The notes: a model not told the origin generated them from the sequence alone. A stretch of DNA of 6,025 nucleotides from CAKSXP01 sp964609305 (GCA_964609305.1 CAZSRK010000085.1:1-6025), one strand, 5' to 3'. Counted from the stretch's first letter, positions 1 through 5,754 are shown. Numbers and translations are program-made.

Positions 1-22
1 AATAAAAATTGTTGAAATCCAC

Positions 23-469
23 CTATAAGCTTCTGAACAGAGAATCAATGATTACATCCGCGGCCTCGATCAGATACCAGAGCATCACTGCCGTCAGGGC
101 AAGGCTTATAAGACTGAATATCAGGTACGCCCGAGCAAGGTTTCGTCGGTTGCGGCTGCTGGTGCCGCCGGCAGCCCAGATTATCTGGATAAAAAAACCT
201 ATCAGCGGTATTGACATAATCAGTATCGAAGCGAAAAATGCACCGGTCCCGAGCACTCGCTCCGGTGTCTTTTCTACCGGCGCATATGTATAAACCGGCT
301 CTCTCGAGGCGTATCCGCTACGGCTGCGGGATCCGTAATATTCATCGTAGTAGTCATAGCCGGAGTATTCCCTCTCCTCATATTCCTCTGGCTGCACTGG
401 CGCACCGCAGTTTGGACAGGTCAGCTTGCCCTCGGGAAGCTCGCTTCCGCAGTTTTCACAAAAGCTCAT
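23..469 (-). CDS. Zinc-ribbon domain membrane protein of unknown function
   Basis: The 148-aa protein opens with a double-CXXC zinc ribbon (C4, C7, C18, C21; CENCG and CPNCG), typical of the small zinc-ribbon domains at the N-terminus of many Firmicute membrane proteins. Residues about 28-66 form an acidic, Tyr/Ser/Arg-rich low-complexity linker. Two hydrophobic segments follow, at about 74-99 and 114-134, separated by a basic loop (SSRNRRN). I infer a two-pass membrane protein with the zinc ribbon at the N-terminal end; no signal peptide is visible. The start is the only ATG before the ribbon and has a G-rich AAGGGGG site about 7 bases upstream. A promoter with an extended -10 lies just ahead of it. 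The gene runs in the same direction as the aminotransferase gene, but with its own promoter, so joint function is not implied. The precise role is unknown. The coding call is firm. Confidence 0.88.
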   Translation of the reverse strand: MSFCENCGSELPEGKLTCPNCGAPVQPEEYEEREYSGYDYYDEYYGSRSRSGYASREPVYTYAPVEKTPERVLGTGAFFASILIMSIPLIGFFIQIIWAAGGTSSRNRRNLARAYLIFSLISLALTAVMLWYLIEAADVIIDSLFRSL

Positions 470-495
470 ACAGTATCCCCCTTCTTTTCTGATGA

Positions 496-530
496 CATTA
501 TACCATGAAGCGTAGCGAAATGGTATAATG
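496..530. repeat. 11-bp perfect inverted repeat with an extended -10 in each arm
   Basis: CATTATACCAT (496-506) is repeated exactly in inverse as ATGGTATAATG (520-530) around a 13-base centre. Each arm carries TGGTATAAT on one strand, so the element contains two outward-facing promoter-like -10 boxes. The left-facing one suits the zinc-ribbon gene. The right-facing one points at the 3' end of the aminotransferase gene, where no plus-strand gene exists. It may be an operator-like palindrome, a dispersed palindromic repeat, or a divergent promoter; the sequence alone cannot decide. Confidence 0.65.
497..505 (-). promoter_or_regulatory. Extended -10 promoter for the zinc-ribbon gene
   Basis: On the minus strand the sequence reads TGGTATAAT, a perfect TATAAT with the TGn extension. 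It places transcription start near position 490, leaving a leader of about 20 bases that contains the G-rich ribosome binding site of the zinc-ribbon gene. At 17-bp spacing the -35 position (TACCAT) is poor, which fits an extended -10 promoter. The element lies in the left arm of an inverted repeat. Confidence 0.6.
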
Positions 531-583
531 TACTATGCTTTCGGTTCCCGGCCCGGCCGGGGAGAAAAACAGCTTGAAATTAA

Positions 584-614
584 GGTAAAATAACCGCTAT
601 GCGTTTATTTTACC
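584..614. terminator. AT-rich palindrome downstream of the aminotransferase gene, possible terminator
   Basis: GGTAAAATAA (584-593) and TTATTTTACC (605-614) form a perfect 10-bp stem. Inside it, CGC/GCG adds three more pairs around a TAT loop after one mismatch. A second inverted pair, AAAAACAG (565-572) and CTGTTTTT (636-643), encloses it. It starts 33 bases past the aminotransferase stop, the usual place for a transcription end. It lacks a GC-rich stem with an immediate T-run, so a Rho-independent role is only possible. The rest of gene-free 470-647 holds a GC-rich patch (547-563) to which I assign no function. Confidence 0.4.
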
Positions 615-647
615 ATATAAAGAAACGGAAGGAAACTGTTTTTTACG

Positions 648-1862
648 TCACTGGTGATAATGCTCGAGGAATTCACCGAGCCTTCCGATAGCCTCGGTCA
701 GGACGGAAACCTCCGGCAGGTATACGATGCGGAAGTGGTCTGGCTCCTCCCAGTGGAAGCCGCCGCCCCGCACAAGCAGCACCTGCTTCTCGCGCAGGAA
801 GTCGAGTACGAATTTTTCATCATCGACGATACCGAAACGCTGTATATCGAGCTTCGGGAAGATATAGAAAGCGGCACGGGGCCTTACGAAGCTGATCCCC
901 TCTATCTTTGACAGACCGCTGCAAACGGCCTCACGCTGGTCATATATCCTTCCTCCGGGCACAAGCATGGCTTTGGTCTCCTCCAGGCAAGAAAGCGCCG
1001 TTGAGATTGCGCTCTGCGCCGGAACGTTGGAGCACAACCGCATCGACGAGAGCATATTAAGGCCCTCGATATATCCTGCGGCACGCTCCTTGGGACCGGA
1101 CAGGCACATCCAGCCACAGCGGTAACCCGCGACGAGATGAGACTTGGACAGGCCGTTGAGCGTTACGCAGAACACGTCCGGCGCGAGCGCAGCGATGGAG
1201 GTGTGTTCGATGCCGTCCAGGCAAAGTCGGTCGTAAATCTCATCTGAGAATATGATAAGCTCGTTTTCACGCGCTACCTTGACTATCTCCTCAAGAACCT
1301 GTCTGTCATAAATGGCGCCTGTCGGATTATTGGGGTTTATAATGACGATAGCCTTGGTCTTTGTGCTTACCTTTTTGCGTATGTCCGCGATATCAGGCAT
1401 CCAGTCACTCTTCTCGTCGCAGAGATAGTGCCTTACTACGCCGCCTGAAAGCATCGCCGCAGCCGTCCACAGAGGATAGTCCGGTGCAGGCATAAGTATC
1501 TCGTCGCCGTCGTTGAGAAGCGTCTGCATACACATCTGTATCAGCTCAGAGACGCCGTTGCCGGTGTATATATCGTTCGCGGTAACGCCCTGGATCCCCT
1601 TGCCTAGGTGATAGGCTGCGATAGCCTCGCGCGCTTCGAGCAGTCCCTTGGAGTCGGAATACCCCTGGGTAAGCGGCACTGAACGCTCCACCTTCTCGAG
1701 CACCTGAGCCGGCGCAGAGAACCCAAAAGGCGCGGGATTTCCGATGTTGAGCTTTAGTATCTTGGCGCCCTCAGCCTCCATCCTCTGTGCCTCGTCAAGA
1801 ACGGGCCCACGCACTTCATATGTGACCTCAGAGAGTTTCATAGATTTCTGGAAAGTCCTCAT
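648..1862 (-). CDS. alaA: Alanine aminotransferase, AlaA-type, PLP-dependent (fold type I)
   Basis: The 404-aa protein matches E. coli AlaA (YfbQ) closely from end to end, as far as memory allows: KLSEV.YEVRGPVL near the N-terminus, LNIGNPAPFGF (38-48), PAPDYPLWTAA (126-135), INPNNPTGA (175-183), FSDEIYD (205-211) and NGLSKS (236-241). K240 is the expected Schiff-base lysine, D207 and Y210 contact the cofactor, N178 is in the NPNNPTG motif, and R378 (DHFRIV) should bind the substrate carboxylate. The expected reaction is pyruvate + glutamate to alanine + 2-oxoglutarate in the cytosol. I placed the start at 1862, not at an upstream in-frame ATG at 1943, because AAAGGAGG lies 8 bases before it and the extra 27 codons fall inside the T-box antiterminator and terminator. 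The gene is single and controlled by that riboswitch. The AlaA family call is strong; exact substrate preference is inferred. Confidence 0.93.
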   Translation of the reverse strand: MRTFQKSMKLSEVTYEVRGPVLDEAQRMEAEGAKILKLNIGNPAPFGFSAPAQVLEKVERSVPLTQGYSDSKGLLEAREAIAAYHLGKGIQGVTANDIYTGNGVSELIQMCMQTLLNDGDEILMPAPDYPLWTAAAMLSGGVVRHYLCDEKSDWMPDIADIRKKVSTKTKAIVIINPNNPTGAIYDRQVLEEIVKVARENELIIFSDEIYDRLCLDGIEHTSIAALAPDVFCVTLNGLSKSHLVAGYRCGWMCLSGPKERAAGYIEGLNMLSSMRLCSNVPAQSAISTALSCLEETKAMLVPGGRIYDQREAVCSGLSKIEGISFVRPRAAFYIFPKLDIQRFGIVDDEKFVLDFLREKQVLLVRGGGFHWEEPDHFRIVYLPEVSVLTEAIGRLGEFLEHYHQ

Positions 1863-1870
1863 AGTTATAT

Positions 1871-1878
1871 CCTCCTTT
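1871..1878 (-). promoter_or_regulatory. Ribosome binding site that sets the alaA start
   Basis: AAAGGAGG on the minus strand, 8 bases before the ATG at 1862. It sits immediately after the T-run of the riboswitch terminator. Translation therefore begins downstream of the regulatory hairpin, and longer N-terminal versions are excluded. Confidence 0.85.
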
Positions 1879-1880
1879 AA

Positions 1881-1920
1881 AAAACAAAAACGCCCAAAGC
1901 AGAACACTCTGCTTAGGGCG
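1881..1920 (-). terminator. T-box regulatory terminator with competing antiterminator
   Basis: On the minus strand a 13-bp stem with one U-U mismatch (arms 1920-1908 and 1903-1891) closes a 4-base GTGT loop and runs into TTTTTGTTTT. Its 5' arm begins CGCCCTAA. The CCTAA there can instead pair with TTAGG of the T-box motif (1947-1943), forming the antiterminator. Uncharged tRNA should favour the antiterminator and let transcription enter alaA. Confidence 0.9.
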
Positions 1921-2162
1921 AACAAAATTGTCCGTGTTACCACCTAAATTCGGCCGTGCTCACACAGCGGCCGCTCTCATCCGGTACAGATAATACCGTA
2001 TCCCCAGTAACGCGGGGCAGACGTCGGAGCTTACTCGGCTGGCCATTCCTTTCGGTCCGCAGCTCAGAGGCGGCGGGTTTGTTTTCCTCACGGGCCCTTA
2101 CAGCAACCGGACCCTCTCTGCGCATCGGAAAGCGAACTTATTCCTCTTCATCGCCTTTTACT
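1881..2162 (-). ncRNA. T-box riboswitch leader, probable tRNA-Ala sensor
   Basis: Read on the minus strand, the leader has the parts of a class I T-box in order. A K-turn GATGA (2152-2148) faces GA at 2065-2064, with helix AGAGG/CCTCT beside it. An upper stem I helix pairs 2137-2127 with 2087-2077 (two A-C mismatches). AGAGAG follows, then a distal hairpin GGGTCC/GGGCCC whose loop GGTTGCTGTAA fits the GNUG-type consensus. Between the two helices the 3' loop reads CCGCCG, with GCC (2074-2072) central: an alanine codon. The T-box motif is AATTTAGGTGGTAACACGG (1950-1932). Its UGGU bulge (1942-1939) would pair with an ACCA tRNA end, as in tRNA-Ala. A terminator then precedes alaA. The T-box identity is near certain. 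Alanine specificity is inferred from a hand fold and supported by the AlaA product; CCG or CGC in the same loop are the alternatives. Confidence 0.93.
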
Positions 2163-2168
2163 GCCGAT

Positions 2169-2197
2169 AATATAACAGATAAAAATTTTTCTGTCAA
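2169..2197 (-). promoter_or_regulatory. Sigma-70-type promoter of the T-box/alaA transcript
   Basis: On the minus strand TTGACA (2197-2192) and TATATT (2174-2169) are separated by exactly 17 bases, with A/T-rich sequence between and upstream. Transcription would start near 2162, just ahead of the first paired part of T-box stem I, which agrees with the expected leader start. Confidence 0.85.
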
Positions 2198-2336
2198 GCG
2201 TTTTTTTAGACATTATCCGCCATGCCGGTCGCTGCGGGCATATGCCGAGGCCCGGATGCAAAAGCACGCCCTGATGATGCAAAACGACAAATCATGCGCA
2301 CCGCAATAAATTTGTCTGGTAAAAAAGAGCGGCAAA
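2198..2336. other. Divergent intergenic region with a phased direct repeat
   Basis: This gene-free region separates the leftward alaA promoter from the rightward fhs promoter. It holds GATGCAAAA twice (2255-2263 and 2276-2284), with starts 21 bases apart, about two helical turns. ATGCCG also occurs twice (2222-2227 and 2242-2247), 20 bases apart. Such spacing could mark a regulator site for one or both promoters, but the copies are short and I recognise no known operator. No convincing gene lies here. Confidence 0.3.
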
Positions 2337-2345
2337 TGTTATACT
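2337..2345 (+). promoter_or_regulatory. Candidate extended -10 promoter for fhs-fchA-folD
   Basis: TGTTATACT contains TATACT with a TGn extension, on the coding strand 90 bases before the fhs start. No good -35 hexamer lies at 16-18 bp, so the call rests on the extended -10 alone. It would give a 5' leader of roughly 80 bases that contains a GC-rich hairpin. Confidence 0.45.
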
Positions 2346-2383
2346 TTCTGTAACAAACCATGCGGCAATAAAAGAAATAATGT

Positions 2384-2408
2384 CGCCCGGCTTTTGCCGG
2401 CCCGGGCG
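2384..2408 (+). other. GC-rich hairpin in the fhs 5' leader
   Basis: CGCCCGG (2384-2390) can pair with CCGGGCG (2402-2408) over 7 bp. The inner CCGGC (2387-2391) can instead pair with GCCGG (2396-2400) around a TTTT loop. The two forms share bases and exclude each other. The hairpin ends 13 bases before the AAAGGAGGA ribosome binding site. It does not resemble a THF riboswitch as I know that fold, and no T-run follows. It may stabilise the mRNA or tune translation; no function is shown. Confidence 0.4.
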
Positions 2409-2421
2409 TTCGGAATATGTA

Positions 2422-2430
2422 AAAGGAGGA
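2422..2430 (+). promoter_or_regulatory. Ribosome binding site that sets the fhs start
   Basis: AAAGGAGGA lies 5 bases before the ATG at 2436. It rules out the in-frame ATG at 2394, which falls inside the GC-rich hairpin upstream and would add 14 residues unlike the family. Confidence 0.85.
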
Positions 2431-2435
2431 CTTCT

Positions 2436-4199
2436 ATGCTCGACCCTACCATCTATAAAGACTGGCAGATCGCCGAAGAGGCCGAAAAAACGCTGCCGTC
2501 CGTCGACTATTTCCGCGAAAGGATGGGCCTGCTGCCCGATGAGATAATCCCCTATGGCAGGACCCCAAAGCTGGATTTCATCAGGATAATGGAAAGACTG
2601 AAGGGCAAGCCCGACGGCAAGTACGTCGAGGTCACCGCGATCACCCCCACCCCTTTGGGCGAGGGTAAATCCACGACCAGCCTTGGCCTTATTGAGGGTC
2701 TGGGCAAGCTGGGCAAGAACGTCGGCGGCTGCCTGCGTCAGCCCTCCGGCGGCCCGACCATGAACGTCAAGGGAACCGCCGCCGGCGGCGGTAACGCATT
2801 GCTTATCCCCATGACGGAATTCTCCCTGGGCCTCACCGGCGATATCAACGATATCATGAATGCGCACAATCTGGGCATGGTGGCACTCAACGCCCGCATG
2901 CAACATGAGCGCAATTATGATGACGAGCGGCTCGCCTCTATCGGTATCAGGAGGCTTGACATCGACCCGGAACGCGTTGAGTGGAACTTTGTAATGGACT
3001 TCTGCTGCCAGGCTCTGCGCAAGATGGAGATTGGCCTCGGCGGGGGGAAGATGGACGGTTACCATATGACGACCCGCACAAATATTGCCGTCTCCTCCGA
3101 GCTCATGGCCATACTCTCAGTCGCCCGGGACCTGCCGGATCTGAGAAAGCGAATCGGCGATATCGTCCTGGCATATGACAAAAAGGGAAATCCGGTCACG
3201 ACCGAGGATCTTGAGGTCGCCGGGGCCATGACCGCCTGGATGCGCAACACTATAAACCCCACGCTTTGCTACACCGTCGAGCATCAGCCCTGCCTTGTCC
3301 ACGCCGGCCCGTTTGCGAATATCGCCATCGGCCAGAGCTCCATAATAGGCGACAGGCTGGCACTGAAGCTTTTTGACTATCATGTTACCGAGTCGGGATT
3401 TGCCGCCGACATCGGGTTTGAGAAATTTTGGAATGTCAAGTGCCGCCTGAGCGGACTCAAGCCCCATGTTTCCGTGGTCGTTGCGACTGTCCGGGTGCTG
3501 AAGATGCACGGCGGGGGACCACAGGTAGTCGCCGGGCGCCCACTTCCGGAGGAGTACACCAGGGAAAACCTTGAACTCCTAGAAAAGGGCTGCGAGAATC
3601 TGTTCCACCATGTAAACAACGTTAAAAAGAGCGGTATCAAACCCGTGGTTTGCATAAACAAGTTCTACACGGACACGGACGCTGAAATCGGGCTTATCCG
3701 CAGGCTCTGCGCCGAAAAGGGCGTGCGCTGTGCGCTGAGCGAGCACTGGCAGTACGGCGGTGATGGTGCGCTCGAACTGGCACAGGCCGTCATCGACGCC
3801 TGTGAGGAGCCGCAGGAGCCCATACACTATCTCTACGACCTGGATACGCCGCTGCGCGAGCGAGTCGAGCTCATTGCAAAGGAGATTTACGGCGCGGACG
3901 GCGTCGACTGGGCGCCGGAGGCCATAGCCAAGGCGGAGCGGTTTGAAAACGACCCGAAGTACGCTGACTACTGCACTATGATGGTCAAAACCCACCTGTC
4001 GCTCAGCCATGATCCCACGCTCAAAGGCGTACCAAAAGGCTGGCGGCTGCCTGTGCGCGATATACTGGAATACGGCGGCGCAAGATTCCTGTGTCCCATG
4101 GCCGGCACCATCAGCATGATGCCGGGAACCGGCTCCAATCCCGCTTACCGCCGCATCGACGTTGACGTCGAGACCGGCAGGGTATCCGGCCTGTTCTGA
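2436..4199 (+). CDS. fhs: Formate-tetrahydrofolate ligase (10-formyl-THF synthetase)
   Basis: The 587-aa cytosolic enzyme joins formate to tetrahydrofolate using ATP, giving 10-formyl-THF. Visible hallmarks: the P-loop PTPLGEGKST (71-80); the formyl-phosphate loop CLRQPSGGP (99-107); KGTAAGGG (112-119); LTGDI (133-137); GPFANIA (291-297), whose F293 corresponds to the Phe that packs on folate in the Moorella enzyme; ATVRVLKMHGG (350-360); W438 in HWQYGGDG; KEIYGADGV (482-490); and the C-terminal GLF. It is about 30 residues longer than the Moorella/Clostridium form, partly from the stretch after MHGGGP (about 363-374). It also differs at CLRQP (canonical CLREP) and AIGQSS (canonical AHGCNS). 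I recall this long variant from other anaerobes such as Desulfovibrio, so it is probably a functional subclass, not a damaged enzyme. It is first in a three-gene operon; fchA starts 20 bases after its stop. Confidence 0.96.
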   Translation: MLDPTIYKDWQIAEEAEKTLPSVDYFRERMGLLPDEIIPYGRTPKLDFIRIMERLKGKPDGKYVEVTAITPTPLGEGKSTTSLGLIEGLGKLGKNVGGCLRQPSGGPTMNVKGTAAGGGNALLIPMTEFSLGLTGDINDIMNAHNLGMVALNARMQHERNYDDERLASIGIRRLDIDPERVEWNFVMDFCCQALRKMEIGLGGGKMDGYHMTTRTNIAVSSELMAILSVARDLPDLRKRIGDIVLAYDKKGNPVTTEDLEVAGAMTAWMRNTINPTLCYTVEHQPCLVHAGPFANIAIGQSSIIGDRLALKLFDYHVTESGFAADIGFEKFWNVKCRLSGLKPHVSVVVATVRVLKMHGGGPQVVAGRPLPEEYTRENLELLEKGCENLFHHVNNVKKSGIKPVVCINKFYTDTDAEIGLIRRLCAEKGVRCALSEHWQYGGDGALELAQAVIDACEEPQEPIHYLYDLDTPLRERVELIAKEIYGADGVDWAPEAIAKAERFENDPKYADYCTMMVKTHLSLSHDPTLKGVPKGWRLPVRDILEYGGARFLCPMAGTISMMPGTGSNPAYRRIDVDVETGRVSGLF

Positions 4200-4218
4200 T
4201 ATATTCGGAGGAACTCAT

Positions 4219-4836
4219 ATGTCCATGCTTGATATGACTTTGCGCGAATTTTCCGACGCACTCGCCGGAAAAACTTCAGTCCCCGGCGGAGGCGGGGCCT
4301 CCGCCCTGGCGGCGGCTCTCGGCACGGCCCTGGGCACAATGGTATGCAACTATACCCTTGGCAAAGCGAAATACTTACAGGTAGAACCCGAGATACAAAG
4401 GCTCATGGCACAGGCGGAAGAGCTGCGCACGCAGCTGCTTGAATGTATAGACGGAGACGCCGAAGCCTTTGAACCGCTCTCCCGCGCCTATTCCATACCG
4501 AAAGACGACCCCTCCCGCGCACAAGTCATGGAGGAATGCCTGCGAAAGGCCGCCTCTGTCCCGCTGCGCATACTCGAGCTGTCCTGCCGTGGCATATTGC
4601 TTCACCGCGAGCTTGCGGAAAAAGGTTCGGCCCTCATGATATCTGACGCAGGGACCGGCGTTGTGCTGTGTTGGGGCGCGATGTACGGTGCGGCGGTAAA
4701 CGTGCGCGTGAACACAAAGCTCATGGCCGACCGCGAATACGCAGACGCTCTCAATGCCAGGGTCGACGAATTAATTGAAAAGTACTGGAAGATCGCGGAT
4801 GAAGTATATCAATCCGTATACGGGAGGTACTGCTGA
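4219..4836 (+). CDS. fchA: Methenyl-THF cyclohydrolase / formimino-THF cyclodeaminase family (FchA)
   Basis: The 205-aa protein belongs to the family of the C-terminal domain of formiminotransferase-cyclodeaminase. Key motifs are SVPGGGGASALAAALGTALG (20-39, the Gly-rich folate-binding start), D80 and F84 in IDGDAEAFEPL (77-87), and SDAGTGVVLCWGAMYGAAVN (142-161), followed by VRVN. It is mostly helical, without signal peptide or membrane segments. Members next to fhs and folD in anaerobes interconvert 5,10-methenyl-THF and 10-formyl-THF; others deaminate 5-formimino-THF in histidine or purine breakdown. No hut or formiminotransferase gene is nearby, so I favour the cyclohydrolase role, which would replace the activity its FolD neighbour appears to have lost. 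GGAGGA lies 6 bases before the chosen ATG; an upstream in-frame ATG at 4162 lies inside fhs and is rejected. Its TGA overlaps the folD ATG by one base, indicating coupled translation. Confidence 0.92.
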   Translation: MSMLDMTLREFSDALAGKTSVPGGGGASALAAALGTALGTMVCNYTLGKAKYLQVEPEIQRLMAQAEELRTQLLECIDGDAEAFEPLSRAYSIPKDDPSRAQVMEECLRKAASVPLRILELSCRGILLHRELAEKGSALMISDAGTGVVLCWGAMYGAAVNVRVNTKLMADREYADALNARVDELIEKYWKIADEVYQSVYGRYC

Positions 4837-5690
4837 TGGCTCAGATATTAAAAGGCTCGCTCGTGGCCGAAGCCATTAATGAAGCATCTAAAGCAGACGT
4901 TGACACTCTGCGGGCGCATGGCATCATCCCGACACTTGCCATTCTCCGCGTCGGGGAACGGCCGGACGACATCTCGTATGAACGCAGTGCGGCAAAACGA
5001 TGCGCGGCCGTCGGGGTTGAGGTCAGGAATGTGATACTTCCCTCCGGCACGTCTCAGGCAGAACTGATGGAAGAGCTTGAAAGGCTCAACCGCGACGATT
5101 CAGTGCACGGCATAATCTATTTCCGTCCTCTGCCCGCACTCCTCGATGATGAGGCGGTCCGATGCGCGCTCGATCCCGAAAAGGACGTCGACGGCGTAAC
5201 GGACACTTCGCTGGCCGGCGTATTCTCCGGCAGCGGAAAGGGTTTTGCGCCCTGCACCGCTCAGGCCTGCGTTGAGATTCTTGACCATTTCGGCATCACA
5301 ATAAGCGGAAAGCGTGCGTCCGTGATTGGCCGCAGTCTCGTCGTCGGAAAACCGGCAGCGATGCTGCTGACAAATCGTAATGCAACAGTCACCATATGCC
5401 ACACCAAGACGCAGGGCGCGCCTGAAATCGTCCGGCACGCAGACATAGTTGTCGTTGCTGCCGGTAAGATGGAGGCCATAGGCACCGAATATTTCTCCCC
5501 CGGCCAGGTGGTCGTGGACGTGGGTATAAACTGGAATGAAGAAAAGGGCAATCTCTGCGGCGACGTCGTGTTCGACGAGGTTCAGGACATAGTAAGCGCC
5601 ATCACCCCCGTCCCGGGTGGTGTTGGCGCCGTTACTACAAGCGTGTTGGTCTCTCACGTCGTGGAGGCAGCAAAGCGGCGTCTTATCTGA
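4836..5690 (+). CDS. folD: Methylene-THF dehydrogenase FolD, predicted to lack cyclohydrolase activity
   Basis: The 284-aa length and motifs fit FolD: LRVGERPDDISYERSAAKRC (37-56), RPLP (97-100), PEKDVDG (114-120), PCTAQA (139-144), the Rossmann motif VIGRSLVVGKP (163-173) and TPVPGGVGAVT (257-267). It should oxidise methylene-THF to methenyl-THF with NAD(P), or run in reverse; I cannot judge the cofactor. Y48 is kept, but the essential cyclohydrolase Lys of bifunctional enzymes (E. coli K54, human K56), four residues after that Tyr, is A52 here. The partner Gln in VQLPLP is F96 (YFRPLP). The second Asp of KDVDG (D119) is kept. Dehydrogenase without cyclohydrolase is therefore predicted, matching the adjacent fchA. 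I recall similar FolD sequences in other gut Clostridia, so this is a clade trait and not an isolated mutation. The ribosome binding site GGGAGGT lies within the end of fchA, 7 bases before the ATG. Confidence 0.95.
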   Translation: MAQILKGSLVAEAINEASKADVDTLRAHGIIPTLAILRVGERPDDISYERSAAKRCAAVGVEVRNVILPSGTSQAELMEELERLNRDDSVHGIIYFRPLPALLDDEAVRCALDPEKDVDGVTDTSLAGVFSGSGKGFAPCTAQACVEILDHFGITISGKRASVIGRSLVVGKPAAMLLTNRNATVTICHTKTQGAPEIVRHADIVVVAAGKMEAIGTEYFSPGQVVVDVGINWNEEKGNLCGDVVFDEVQDIVSAITPVPGGVGAVTTSVLVSHVVEAAKRRLI

Positions 5691-5708
5691 ATTTTCGGGC
5701 GTATAAAG

Positions 5709-5745
5709 ACCGTGTGGGATCGCCCCACTGATCTCACACGGTTTT
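5709..5745 (+). terminator. Rho-independent terminator of the fhs-fchA-folD operon
   Basis: A 13-bp stem with one G-U pair (arms 5709-5721 and 5730-5742) closes the 8-base loop GCCCCACT. It begins 18 bases after the folD stop and ends in a short TTTT. The T-run is brief, but the stem is long and stable and lies between the operon and the next promoter. Confidence 0.8.
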
Positions 5746-5754
5746 GAAAAAGGA

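Noticed and set aside
541..563. GC-rich hairpin as the alaA terminator
   Set aside because: The CCCGG/CCGGG pairing is imperfect and no T-run follows on the minus strand.
654..911. Plus-strand 85-codon open frame near the promoter-bearing palindrome
   Set aside because: It is antisense to the alaA 3' end, has no ribosome binding site and shows no recognisable domain.
1863..1943. In-frame 27-codon N-terminal extension of the aminotransferase
   Set aside because: It lies inside the T-box antiterminator and terminator. The GGAGG site and the family N-terminus support the ATG at 1862.
1956..2309. Plus-strand 117-codon open frame
   Set aside because: It is antisense to the T-box leader and its promoter, has no ribosome binding site and encodes nothing recognisable.
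2346..2435. THF riboswitch in the fhs leader
   Set aside because: The leader is short and lacks the conserved pairing and joining sequences I associate with that riboswitch; only simple GC hairpins are seen.
2292..3065. Minus-strand 257-codon open frame
   Set aside because: It is a shadow opposite the strongly conserved fhs coding sequence, a common effect of GC-rich codon usage.
2436..5690. Complete Wood-Ljungdahl acetogenesis locus
   Set aside because: Only the formyl-to-methylene THF steps are present; no CODH/acetyl-CoA synthase, corrinoid protein or methyltransferase gene appears in the window.
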